From assembly GCA_023400235.1 (NCBI GenBank), contig JAEXFI010000004.1, forward strand, positions 19,236 through 83,235: a DNA stretch of 64,000 nt, read 5' to 3'. Source of the DNA: Bacillota bacterium. Its GTDB lineage: Bacteria > Bacillota > Clostridia > Acetivibrionales > DSM-1351. Below, piece after piece: positions 17,132 to 25,682 of this stretch. Position 1 is the stretch's first letter; each line of letters begins with the position of its first letter. The notes under the pieces are model-generated. The model did not search any database and had not been told where the DNA came from. It was given only the letters and a program-made list of their open reading frames with translations. Made by a program: the position numbers and the translations under genes.

Positions 17132-18361
17132 TTATGGTATCGCTCGGTTATAGGCAAGCTCCATATTTTTCTGCAGCAGTTCTCTGCTCATCTGCAGTTC
17201 CAGCCGCTCAGCAAGTTCCCAATTAATGTCGGGCATTTTTTCCTGTGCAAAGGGTTTTTTAGCCAATACTTCATAAAAATCCTCCGGCGACATATCGATC
17301 AGCTTCAGAAAAGCATCCAGCTCCGCCGGCGCCCTGTCATTATCATAGTATATTGTAGGCAGTACGCTTTCAAACATCTCTTTTGAGAACCTTCCCCATC
17401 TTCTTTCAGCAGTAAGCTCCATATAGTCCAGGTTCAGCATCCCCTGCCTGCTGGCAATATAGCCTTTCAGCGGTTCCATTATGCAGCTGGTGTGCCCCGC
17501 CTGGTGGGCTGACTCAGGCTTTTTCCAGCCATATTTTGAAAGTGTCTCGGTCATGGTTTGATGGTCAAAATTATATATTAAAGACAGGGTAATGATGTAT
17601 CTGTCCTGCTGCCTCATTTGCTGGAAGTGCTGGAAGCAATTCTTCAGGTAGGACTCCATATCACTTGAAAACTTTCCGCTGATTACATCCAGCAAGGCAA
17701 GATTGTAAAAGCTTGGATCTTGAAAATGGAATATTCCCATTCCCCTGTCAGCCAGCATCTGGAGAACTGCTCCCCTTTCATCAGGCTCAAACTCATACAT
17801 CATCCTGTTCTGAGTCAACGAAAGCTGCTGTCCGAAGGAAACTCCTATAATCACCAAGGGAGCCTGGGACCTGGCAATTTCTTCGGCACAGAAAAGTAAG
17901 GCCGGCTGGGTGCAGGCACAAAACCTGCCAAGCTTTTGGAACCTGTTCCTGTAGAATTGAGCCAGATTTTGGCTGCCTATTGAAATAAACTTATGGTCTA
18001 TATCAAGATTTTTTATCAAGGTAGTCAGATTTGCATAGTGCTCCCCCCCGAAAAACCCGTTATCCCAGGTCAACGCCAGCACCTTGAGCTTCAATACCTT
18101 ACTGAGGTAATAGGCCGCGTAACCGCTGTCTTTCCCTCCTGTATACATGAGCACCGCATCGTATTCCTGCTTTCCTCTTATCCTGTCGCAGAGCTCGGCA
18201 AAATTCTGCTGATTTTTTCGGAAATCCATGTTATACAGGCTTTGATATTTGTTATACTCGCTGCAATAATCACATACCCCATCCTCATGCATGTGGATGG
18301 GCTTTCTTCCGTAGGTCACCTTTAACTCCGGCATTCCGCACTGGGTACATTTTCTCCCCAT
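17132..18361 (-). CDS. PP-loop ATPase, N-acetyl sugar amidotransferase (WbpG)-like, last gene of NRPS/PKS cluster
   Basis: The 409-residue protein starts with two CxxC pairs (CTQC at residues 5-8, CDYC at 30-33). The pyrophosphatase loop YTGGKDSGYAAYYL follows near residue 73, with LTWDNGF after it. This is the layout of WbpG-type amidotransferases, which adenylate a substrate and replace an oxygen with an amine. Related PP-loop enzymes insert sulfur. No glutaminase partner is encoded nearby. The gene starts 21 bp after the ThiF-containing NRPS, behind GAGGGGGAGAG, so it belongs to the cluster. I infer a role in amide, amidine or thio-group formation on the product or in product release. Confidence 0.75.
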   Translation of the reverse strand: MGRKCTQCGMPELKVTYGRKPIHMHEDGVCDYCSEYNKYQSLYNMDFRKNQQNFAELCDRIRGKQEYDAVLMYTGGKDSGYAAYYLSKVLKLKVLALTWDNGFFGGEHYANLTTLIKNLDIDHKFISIGSQNLAQFYRNRFQKLGRFCACTQPALLFCAEEIARSQAPLVIIGVSFGQQLSLTQNRMMYEFEPDERGAVLQMLADRGMGIFHFQDPSFYNLALLDVISGKFSSDMESYLKNCFQHFQQMRQQDRYIITLSLIYNFDHQTMTETLSKYGWKKPESAHQAGHTSCIMEPLKGYIASRQGMLNLDYMELTAERRWGRFSKEMFESVLPTIYYDNDRAPAELDAFLKLIDMSPEDFYEVLAKKPFAQEKMPDINWELAERLELQMSRELLQKNMELAYNRAIP

Positions 18362-18381
18362 TTTTCTCTCCCCCTCTATGA

Positions 18382-21300
18382 TTATTTGAATGTTTCTGCC
18401 TGGTCAATTACATTTTTCAAGTAGGACATATATTTGTCCGCAATATATTCAATGGTTGACTGCCTGTGCAGATTACAACTGTAATTCCACTGTTGATGCA
18501 GCCTGTCTTCCTTAATGAAGCAGATGCATTCAAGCAGGAAAGTCCTAAGCTCCTCCGGGTGGTTGCGCAAACCCGGATTTTCCTTTGCAATTCTGATGCC
18601 TGCGGGTTCATTATCCTCCTGTCCCAGATAGTTGAAGAACAACTGCCGTTCCTGATACTCATTCCGGAGCTTTTTCACGGCACTGTTGCTCTCATCCCCC
18701 AGACGAGCAAGAAATGTATAGCCGGTTCCCTGACCTGGAATGTTGTTAATCTGTTCATCCATGCAGCGAATCCTGTTGTATACCGATGCAGTCTTGCCGT
18801 CAGGGCACTGCAGCACCAGTGAGCGGGCCGAACTTATCCAGCCCACGGTATGGCTCAGGTCCATGTTCCGGGAAAACGGGTTTGAAGTTCTTCCAAGATC
18901 CACTGCCTCAATATAAATCCAATCCATATCCAGCCACTGTCCCATGGTTTCAGCCAGGCATATTATCAAAAGCTTCTCCGGAGTTGTTTGAAGCAGCTTT
19001 GGAATTTTGGATATGAGCTTTTTGGTTTCATCCTCTGTCAGGGCTACGGTAAACTTCCTGTTGGACCCCTCGCTGTTTTTTCCCTCATACTGGGGGAAAT
19101 CTGTTTTCAGCCTTGCAACCTGCTTCCAGGGCAAGCTCATCCAATAGTCAGCTTCTGACTCCAACTGTGAAGACCTGCAGTATGAATGCAGGTTTCGGGT
19201 AAATTCCGAAAAGGCTGTTATCTCTTTTCTAGGCTCAATACCACCGGTCTGGGCCAACTGGAAATAATAACTTTGAAGCTCTCTCAAAATAATGCCAAAG
19301 GAATAATTGTCGCCTACAATATGATGCATGACTATAAACAGCCTCTGGGGTATTTCAGCTCCCAGGATGAAATGCACCACCCCGAAAAGCGGCCCGTTTT
19401 CTAAATCGAAGGAGTCCTGCAACTGATGGCAAGCGTCTTCTATCGCCAGTTTCTGTTCTTGTTCCGGCAGACCTGCAAGATCAAAGGATTCAAACGGAAC
19501 ACCCTCGGGCATCTCCCCTATGTATTGCCTCCAGCAGCCGTCTTCCTCTACAAACCTTGCCCGTAAAGCCTGGTGACAGTTCATAATGCAGACAACAGCC
19601 TCCTTGAGCAATAGCGGCTTGAAGGAATAGTCCACCTCCAGCAGGGTAAAAAGGTTAAAGCGTTCAGGTTCATTGCGCTCTGATACCGTGCTCAAATACC
19701 ATGCCTGGCTGCTGGTTACAGGAATCCAGCTGTTTAAGTCTGAGGCACCCTTCCAAGGGCTATCTGTGTCGACAACAGCGTTTTCATAAAACGGCTCTCT
19801 TAACGTCTGTACCGGAGGTTGTGCCTGCGGTTGTGCCTGCGGTTGTACCTGCATTTGTTCCAACGGTTGAGCCAACGTCTGGGCCAGCCTGGATATGGTC
19901 CTGCTCTGGGACAACTGAGCAGGCGTAAGCCTCAGGCCCTGTTGATGGGCCAGGTCTATCATTCTCAGCCCGGAAAGGGAATCTCCTCCTATCTGGAAGA
20001 AGTCATCATGGATGCCCACCTGTTCAAGCTTTAGCACCTTCTGCCAAATACCGCAGAGTACCGCCTCCGTTTCATTATTTGGTAAACCTGAAAAGGCATC
20101 AGCCATCAGCCTTTCCCCTGACTGCACCAGACTGCGGGCCTCAAGGGCAGGTTCATACGCCGCTGCTGCTTGTTCCGAAATGGCGCAAGCCAGCTTTTCA
20201 ATAGTTCTAGCCTGTGACAGTTGAGAGGGGTTCAGCTTCAAGCCCTGCTGGTGAGCCAGGTCTATCATACGCAGTCCCGACAGAGAATCTCCTCCTATCT
20301 GGAAGAAGTCATCCCTGATCCCTACCTGCTCAAGCTTTAGCACCTTCCTCCATATACTGTTCAGTATCTCCTCCGTCCTGGTATTACCGACTGCTTCCGT
20401 ACCGCTGGGGTGCTGTGAAGCTTCACCCGGGGCATTTTTCCCCTTCTCCTTCAGTCCGGAATTTTGGAGAGTAAGCCTTCGCCGGTCAACCTTTCCCGTC
20501 AAAGTCAAAGGAAAGGCCTCCACCTTTACAAAGGCTGACGGCACCATATACCCCGGCAGTCTTTCATTTAAATGTGCAAGCAGTTCCTGGAGCTCCAGTC
20601 CTGTCTGACTGTCCTCAACCATATACGCTACCAGCTGCCTGTCCCCCTGTGCATTATCCTCTGCTACCACCGCAGCCTCCCGGACCGACGCCACCTCCAG
20701 CAATGCAGTTTCGATTTCGGCGGGCTCTATACGTATTCCCCTTAGCTTTACCTGCAAGTCCTTTCTTCCAAGGTGCTCCAAGCAGCCGTCAGTTCTCAGC
20801 CTTCCCAGGTCACCTGTGTAGTAAAGCCGCCTGGCGGCATTTTCCGGATCAGGCCTGAACACCAGTCCGGTTTGTTCTTCCAGACCCCAATAGCCTGGTG
20901 ACAGAAATTCGCTTTTGATTACTATTTCTCCGGGACAATTATAGCCCACCTCACTGCCTTCCTCGTCCACCAGCATAATTTCAGTATCGGCAACCGGATA
21001 GCCTACAGGTACAAGATTCCCCAAAATATCAGTCTCCTTGTTTATGCAGTACTGCCGTATTACGTTAAGTTCAGTGGCTCCCAGCCCATTAACCAGAATA
21101 CAGGAATCAGGGCAGTATTTTTTGTAAAGCTGCACATCGGCACTTGATACCGCTTCTCCTCCAAAGTCTATTAGACGCAAGGCAGGAAAGCCAATATCAC
21201 CTGTAACTGCAGCCATAAGATGGCGAAAAACAGTAGGCACCGAGTGATATACCGTTATTTCCTCATTAACAAGCCATTTTCCCAACTCCGCCGGGCCCTT

Positions 21301-24300
21301 TTCACGAAGGTTGAAGAGGCATAGGGTGGCTCCGTTCAGCAAGGCCGCGAAGGTATCCATCATGGCAGCACTGAAGCTGAAGGAGGGTATCAGAGAAAGC
21401 CTGTCGTTATGACTTATTTGCGTGCTGTTTGTATAGTTCATTATATAGTGCAGCACATTCCTGTTGCTCTGCATTACTCCCTTTGGATGTCCGGTAGAGC
21501 CTGAGGTATACATGATATAGGCCAAGTCTCCCGGTTGCCCGGTAACCTGCAGGTTTTCCTGATTTCCGCAGTGCTGAATCTCCTTCATGTTCAAAACCCT
21601 GATGCCCGGGCTGACTTTGTTCCTGACCCTTTCCGCAAGCGCCTGGTTGGCATCATCCGTGAGAATAATACGGGCTCCCGTGTCCTCCAGAATATATGCA
21701 AGCCGCTCCTCAGGGTAAGCGGGGTCCATTGTGACAAACATGTTGCCCGACTTCAGGACTCCCAATATACCTGCCACCATATCCACATCATGCTCCAGAA
21801 GAAGTGCCACAGCCTGCTGTCCGGGTTCAGAGGAACGGGCTTCGACGACTGCCCCGGCCCTGGCCTGAACACTGGACTGAGCACCCGTCCTGACACCTGC
21901 TGAAGCCGGAATGCGGTTCATACTGTCCGGGGCTTTCCGGGCCTCGCGTCCGCACATTGGGCAGGAAGGATTTTTTTCAATGCTGATCTCCTCCACATAA
22001 CGTCCGCTGAAACCCTTTTCCCAATCAAAGCCCTGCTTCCTGCACAGCTCCTTGAAATGCTCTGAGAAGGGATAGGTAACAATTTTAAAGCCGTTTGTGG
22101 CTGGAAGCCTTTCTGAAGCCTGCTGATTGAAGAAAAAGTACTTGTTATAGGCCACATTTTCAAGACCCAGAATTATCTTCAACGCTTCATTGCAGGCAAA
22201 GCCCGTGCTTAAAAACAACGCCGGTGAAGCAACCGGATTTGGCACCTTGTCCCAGCCGCTTTTTTCCCTTCGCAGCTGACGGACGGTTTCAAGCCTGCTG
22301 CTGTCATAAAGGCAATGGAAGCAGGGTGTATGTGGACTGTGCAATACCGCCGAGTAGGAGCTTCTCTCAATCATAGAGGAAATAACATGGGGTATCCCTC
22401 TGGCAACAGCATACTCAGATACTACAAATTTTGCCTCCAGATCGTCCAGATTGTCAAAGATGATTGAGGCATTGCCTGCAAGCTCTGCAATATTCTCCCT
22501 GGTGAGCTTTTCACCCCGTGCAGTCACATTTACGTTTGGATTCATTCTCCTGACTGTCATAGCCGCTGATTCAGCCTTGTTCATTCCCAGCCGGGATTCG
22601 TCATGGAGAGCCTGTCTGTTCAGATTTGACAGCTCTACCTTATCAAAGTCGCAGATTATTATGTTTCCCACACCAAGCAGCGCCAGCTGCATTATGGTGG
22701 GTGAGCCGGAGCCTCCTGCTCCGGCTGCGAAAACAGTTACTTCCTTTAATTTTTCCTGAGCCTCTATTCCCCAGCCGTCCAAAAGGAGTTGTCTGCCGTA
22801 CCGGATTTTTTCCTCCTTGGAAAGTCCCGGCCCGGGGCTATGATTTTCCATTATCATATGCCCTGTCCTATTTGCCAGCTGATTCAATTCTGAGTAGGAC
22901 AAGGAACGTGTGCCTGATTTCAGGGCCACATGCTCGGGCCTTTTTGATACCTGCTTCTCAAAACGTTCAATCAGAGTCTGCTCTATTTCAGCCCTTTCAA
23001 AGGTGGTAAATGGATTGTCAGGCCGGATTCTTACATGTTCCAGGGGCTTCTTCAGCTGAGGCAGCCTGCACAGAAGCAGGTCGGGATTATCGGCAATTGC
23101 CTCCAGTAAGGTATTAAAGTGCTTCATAAGCCAAATGGCTGTGCTTTCAGCAAATACGTCCGCATTAAATGAGAAATCCACCTGGAGGCCCTCATGGTGC
23201 TCTATTACCAACAGTGCTATGTCAAATTTTGAATTCAGATTCTGGGCGCCGATAACCTCCATTGAAAAAGGCGTCATTTTCAAGCCTGGAAGCTCCAATT
23301 CAAAGGATGCGCTGAACATGTTGAACAGGACCTGAAACAACGGACGCCTGTTTTGACCAAGCGGGCTCTGTTGCTGCCTGATTTCCTGCAGCTCCTCGGC
23401 CAGCATTTCCAGGGGTACTTCCTGATGGGCAAACGCTTCGCCGGTGGTCTTCTTCACCTTCTGCAGCAATTCCGCAAAGCTTTCCTGCTGCAAAGGAGAA
23501 TTCCAAAGCACTACCGTGTTAATAAAAACTCCAATGAGCCTTTCAAGCTCCTTACGGGTACGCCCTGCAACAGGAGTGCCCACCAGAATGTCCTTAAAAC
23601 CCGTATATTGCTGCAATAATACCTGAAAAGCGGATAATACGGTAATATACAGCGTACAATTCCGGCTCTGGCTCACTTCCCTCAGTTTATCAGTGAGTGC
23701 AGGGGACAGGAGCATATACTGCCGGATACTGTTATGGGTCTGTATGCCGGTACTTACAAAGTCGGTAGGCAACGCGGGTACGGCAGCTATATTTTTCAGC
23801 TTTTCCTTCCAATAGTCAAGATGCCCCTTGAGTGAAGCACCTGACAAAGAGGTTTTCTGCCATATGGCATAGTCGGCATATTGAATACCAGGTGCAGTCA
23901 GTCCGGCCGGCACCCCTGTACTGTATGCCCTGTACAGTTCTGCCAGCTCGCCCATAAATACATTCAAGGACCAGTTGTCACTTACTATATGGTGCAAGGT
24001 AATCAGAAGAGCATATTCATCCTGGGCCAGCACCAGCAGCGCAGCTCTTATCAAAGGCCCGACTTCCAGATTGAAGGGCAGTCTGGTTTCCCTGCTCAGG
24101 TACTCGCTGACCGCTCCCTCCTTCCCGGCAGCATCCATGTGGCTCAAATCAGATACAGGCAAAGGAATTTCCAGCTCAGGCAGGACTACCTGATACAACT
24201 CAGTATCGTCCATGTGAAAGGTGGTTCTCAGTACCTCGTGCCGGCGTATTATTTCATCAATACTTGACTTCAGGGCTTCAACCTTCAGCTGTCCCTTCAG

Positions 24301-24612
24301 TCTCAGGGCAGCGGGAATATTGTAGGCAAAGCTGCTGGATTCCCTTTGGCTGTACAGCCAAAGCCATTTTTGAGCATAGGATAAGGGTATTTTATCCGGC
24401 CGGAGCTCAGGCGAGAGGCTGTTTTCCAAGGTCCTCTCACCCTGCCTCACTGCCTGCAGAAAATCAATTATTTCCTGCCTGCGGGCCAGTATTTCTTTTT
24501 TCAAATCCTCCGACAGCGCTCCTTCAGGTGCGCTGTAGCGAAGCCGCCCCTCTTCAAGCCACAGCCTGATATCCAGCTTTTGAAGCTCTGCCAGGAATAC
24601 TGTTATAGACAT
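18382..24612 (-). CDS. NRPS: TubC-like docking-C-A(split by ThiF/E1 domain)-T-T-E-like
   Basis: This NRPS subunit has about 2,076 residues. In order: a TubC-like docking segment (1-55), a C domain (about 65-490; HHIVSDN near 208), A-domain core A1 LSYSELNQLANR (near 575), and a complete ThiF/MoeB-type E1 domain (about 595-890). The E1 shows GAGGSGS, DFDKVELSNLNRQ and zinc pairs CFHC and CPMC. Then the rest of the A domain (about 930-1370; TSGSTGHPKG near 1040, terminal LTGKVDRRRL), two near-identical T domains (serines near 1440 and 1542), a Pro/Gln linker and an epimerase-like domain (HHIVGDN near 1762, FNYLGQED near 1995). No thioesterase is present. The residue usually Asp235 in the A pocket reads as Ser. 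The ATG at 24612 follows GGAAGGAGG; the ORF start at 24630 would contain that site. Confidence 0.9.
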   Translation of the reverse strand: MSITVFLAELQKLDIRLWLEEGRLRYSAPEGALSEDLKKEILARRQEIIDFLQAVRQGERTLENSLSPELRPDKIPLSYAQKWLWLYSQRESSSFAYNIPAALRLKGQLKVEALKSSIDEIIRRHEVLRTTFHMDDTELYQVVLPELEIPLPVSDLSHMDAAGKEGAVSEYLSRETRLPFNLEVGPLIRAALLVLAQDEYALLITLHHIVSDNWSLNVFMGELAELYRAYSTGVPAGLTAPGIQYADYAIWQKTSLSGASLKGHLDYWKEKLKNIAAVPALPTDFVSTGIQTHNSIRQYMLLSPALTDKLREVSQSRNCTLYITVLSAFQVLLQQYTGFKDILVGTPVAGRTRKELERLIGVFINTVVLWNSPLQQESFAELLQKVKKTTGEAFAHQEVPLEMLAEELQEIRQQQSPLGQNRRPLFQVLFNMFSASFELELPGLKMTPFSMEVIGAQNLNSKFDIALLVIEHHEGLQVDFSFNADVFAESTAIWLMKHFNTLLEAIADNPDLLLCRLPQLKKPLEHVRIRPDNPFTTFERAEIEQTLIERFEKQVSKRPEHVALKSGTRSLSYSELNQLANRTGHMIMENHSPGPGLSKEEKIRYGRQLLLDGWGIEAQEKLKEVTVFAAGAGGSGSPTIMQLALLGVGNIIICDFDKVELSNLNRQALHDESRLGMNKAESAAMTVRRMNPNVNVTARGEKLTRENIAELAGNASIIFDNLDDLEAKFVVSEYAVARGIPHVISSMIERSSYSAVLHSPHTPCFHCLYDSSRLETVRQLRREKSGWDKVPNPVASPALFLSTGFACNEALKIILGLENVAYNKYFFFNQQASERLPATNGFKIVTYPFSEHFKELCRKQGFDWEKGFSGRYVEEISIEKNPSCPMCGREARKAPDSMNRIPASAGVRTGAQSSVQARAGAVVEARSSEPGQQAVALLLEHDVDMVAGILGVLKSGNMFVTMDPAYPEERLAYILEDTGARIILTDDANQALAERVRNKVSPGIRVLNMKEIQHCGNQENLQVTGQPGDLAYIMYTSGSTGHPKGVMQSNRNVLHYIMNYTNSTQISHNDRLSLIPSFSFSAAMMDTFAALLNGATLCLFNLREKGPAELGKWLVNEEITVYHSVPTVFRHLMAAVTGDIGFPALRLIDFGGEAVSSADVQLYKKYCPDSCILVNGLGATELNVIRQYCINKETDILGNLVPVGYPVADTEIMLVDEEGSEVGYNCPGEIVIKSEFLSPGYWGLEEQTGLVFRPDPENAARRLYYTGDLGRLRTDGCLEHLGRKDLQVKLRGIRIEPAEIETALLEVASVREAAVVAEDNAQGDRQLVAYMVEDSQTGLELQELLAHLNERLPGYMVPSAFVKVEAFPLTLTGKVDRRRLTLQNSGLKEKGKNAPGEASQHPSGTEAVGNTRTEEILNSIWRKVLKLEQVGIRDDFFQIGGDSLSGLRMIDLAHQQGLKLNPSQLSQARTIEKLACAISEQAAAAYEPALEARSLVQSGERLMADAFSGLPNNETEAVLCGIWQKVLKLEQVGIHDDFFQIGGDSLSGLRMIDLAHQQGLRLTPAQLSQSRTISRLAQTLAQPLEQMQVQPQAQPQAQPPVQTLREPFYENAVVDTDSPWKGASDLNSWIPVTSSQAWYLSTVSERNEPERFNLFTLLEVDYSFKPLLLKEAVVCIMNCHQALRARFVEEDGCWRQYIGEMPEGVPFESFDLAGLPEQEQKLAIEDACHQLQDSFDLENGPLFGVVHFILGAEIPQRLFIVMHHIVGDNYSFGIILRELQSYYFQLAQTGGIEPRKEITAFSEFTRNLHSYCRSSQLESEADYWMSLPWKQVARLKTDFPQYEGKNSEGSNRKFTVALTEDETKKLISKIPKLLQTTPEKLLIICLAETMGQWLDMDWIYIEAVDLGRTSNPFSRNMDLSHTVGWISSARSLVLQCPDGKTASVYNRIRCMDEQINNIPGQGTGYTFLARLGDESNSAVKKLRNEYQERQLFFNYLGQEDNEPAGIRIAKENPGLRNHPEELRTFLLECICFIKEDRLHQQWNYSCNLHRQSTIEYIADKYMSYLKNVIDQAETFK

Positions 24613-24636
24613 ATTTCCTCCTTCCATCAAGGCCGC

Positions 24637-25605
24637 TTATCTGACTTCCACTTCTTTATCGCGACTGATTTCAAAAATTTTATCAAGTATTTCGGTGTAC
24701 CTGTCTAGTTCCATATCTGCCTCAAAGTGCTTATTCAGCTCAAACCCAGCTACCCAGGCCAAGCGCTGAATGGTTGCCTCCAGCATTATTGGGTGGATTT
24801 CCAATTCTTCAACCATTTTCAGGACTTCCTTCATTTCCCCTGCCTTCCGCTGGGCCAGCAAGGAACCGCGTATGAGCCAGAAGGCCATATCCTTTTCCCT
24901 GGGCAGATTTACCAAGGGCTTTACCAGCAATGGTTCCAGCAGCCGGATATCAATACCTGCCTTATGGGCACAGGCCGCAAACTCCAGATAGACACTCTGA
25001 ACACCCTTCTGATATATGTTTACCAGAGCTTTAATGCTTGCCGCTGCCCCGGCCTCTCCGGGGATAACCTGTATATTCATGTTGTAGCAGTCCATTATCT
25101 TCTTAAACCTCTCGGCGCTGTCTCCTGAAACATACATCAAGGCTTTGCTTCCCACCTGAATAGGCAGTTCCAGCAGGCTCACATCCACAAAACCGGCACC
25201 GCATGCATTTATAAGCTCCGCAGCACGTCTTTTCACAGAGGGTATGGCATTATTGAGATCGGCAAAAATCTGCCCCGGAGTCAAGTACTCTGCAGCCTGA
25301 GCTGCAACCTCCAGGGAAACATCCCCCTTTACAGACGATATAATCACCCTTGAGCCTCTGACCAGTTCCTCAAGACTCAAGGCCAGCTCAGCTCCCACCT
25401 CTTGGGCACGCTGCCGCTGCAAAAGACCCTGTTCCGGATTCTTTGCAGCGCGGGAATAAACCCTCATACCCCTGATGCCCTCTTTACAAAAGCCTGCCAG
25501 TGTATGATAAACCACTTCACCAAAACCTACAAAGCCTATTTGACTGTTGGCTATTTCCCTGTCGGCATGGACAGATATAATCTTCATTAGTTTATTACCT
25601 TCCAA
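24637..25605 (-). CDS. 6-phosphogluconate dehydrogenase-like NAD(P)-dependent oxidoreductase (DUF1932 C-terminus)
   Basis: The N-terminal Rossmann domain (about 15-175) has GFVGFGEVVYHTLAG, SSVKGDVSLEVA and the substrate-binding region FVDVSLLELPIQVGSKALMY. The helical C-terminal domain (about 180-310), with GAAASIKALVNIYQKGVQ, resembles the DUF1932 version. These enzymes oxidise or reduce beta-hydroxy acids or imines. In this cluster it could make an unusual extender or amino acid, or tailor a carrier-bound intermediate. The TTG at 25605 lies 8 bases after AGGAGGT; an ATG six codons in (25587) is an alternative. It lies between the acylase and the last NRPS. Confidence 0.82.
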   Translation of the reverse strand: MEGNKLMKIISVHADREIANSQIGFVGFGEVVYHTLAGFCKEGIRGMRVYSRAAKNPEQGLLQRQRAQEVGAELALSLEELVRGSRVIISSVKGDVSLEVAAQAAEYLTPGQIFADLNNAIPSVKRRAAELINACGAGFVDVSLLELPIQVGSKALMYVSGDSAERFKKIMDCYNMNIQVIPGEAGAAASIKALVNIYQKGVQSVYLEFAACAHKAGIDIRLLEPLLVKPLVNLPREKDMAFWLIRGSLLAQRKAGEMKEVLKMVEELEIHPIMLEATIQRLAWVAGFELNKHFEADMELDRYTEILDKIFEISRDKEVEVR

Positions 25606-25682
25606 GGCTTCAGACCTCCTTACCTATTCCCGAATTTTATGGGGATACCTCCCCGGTCAACCCAATGGCAGAATCGGGATTT

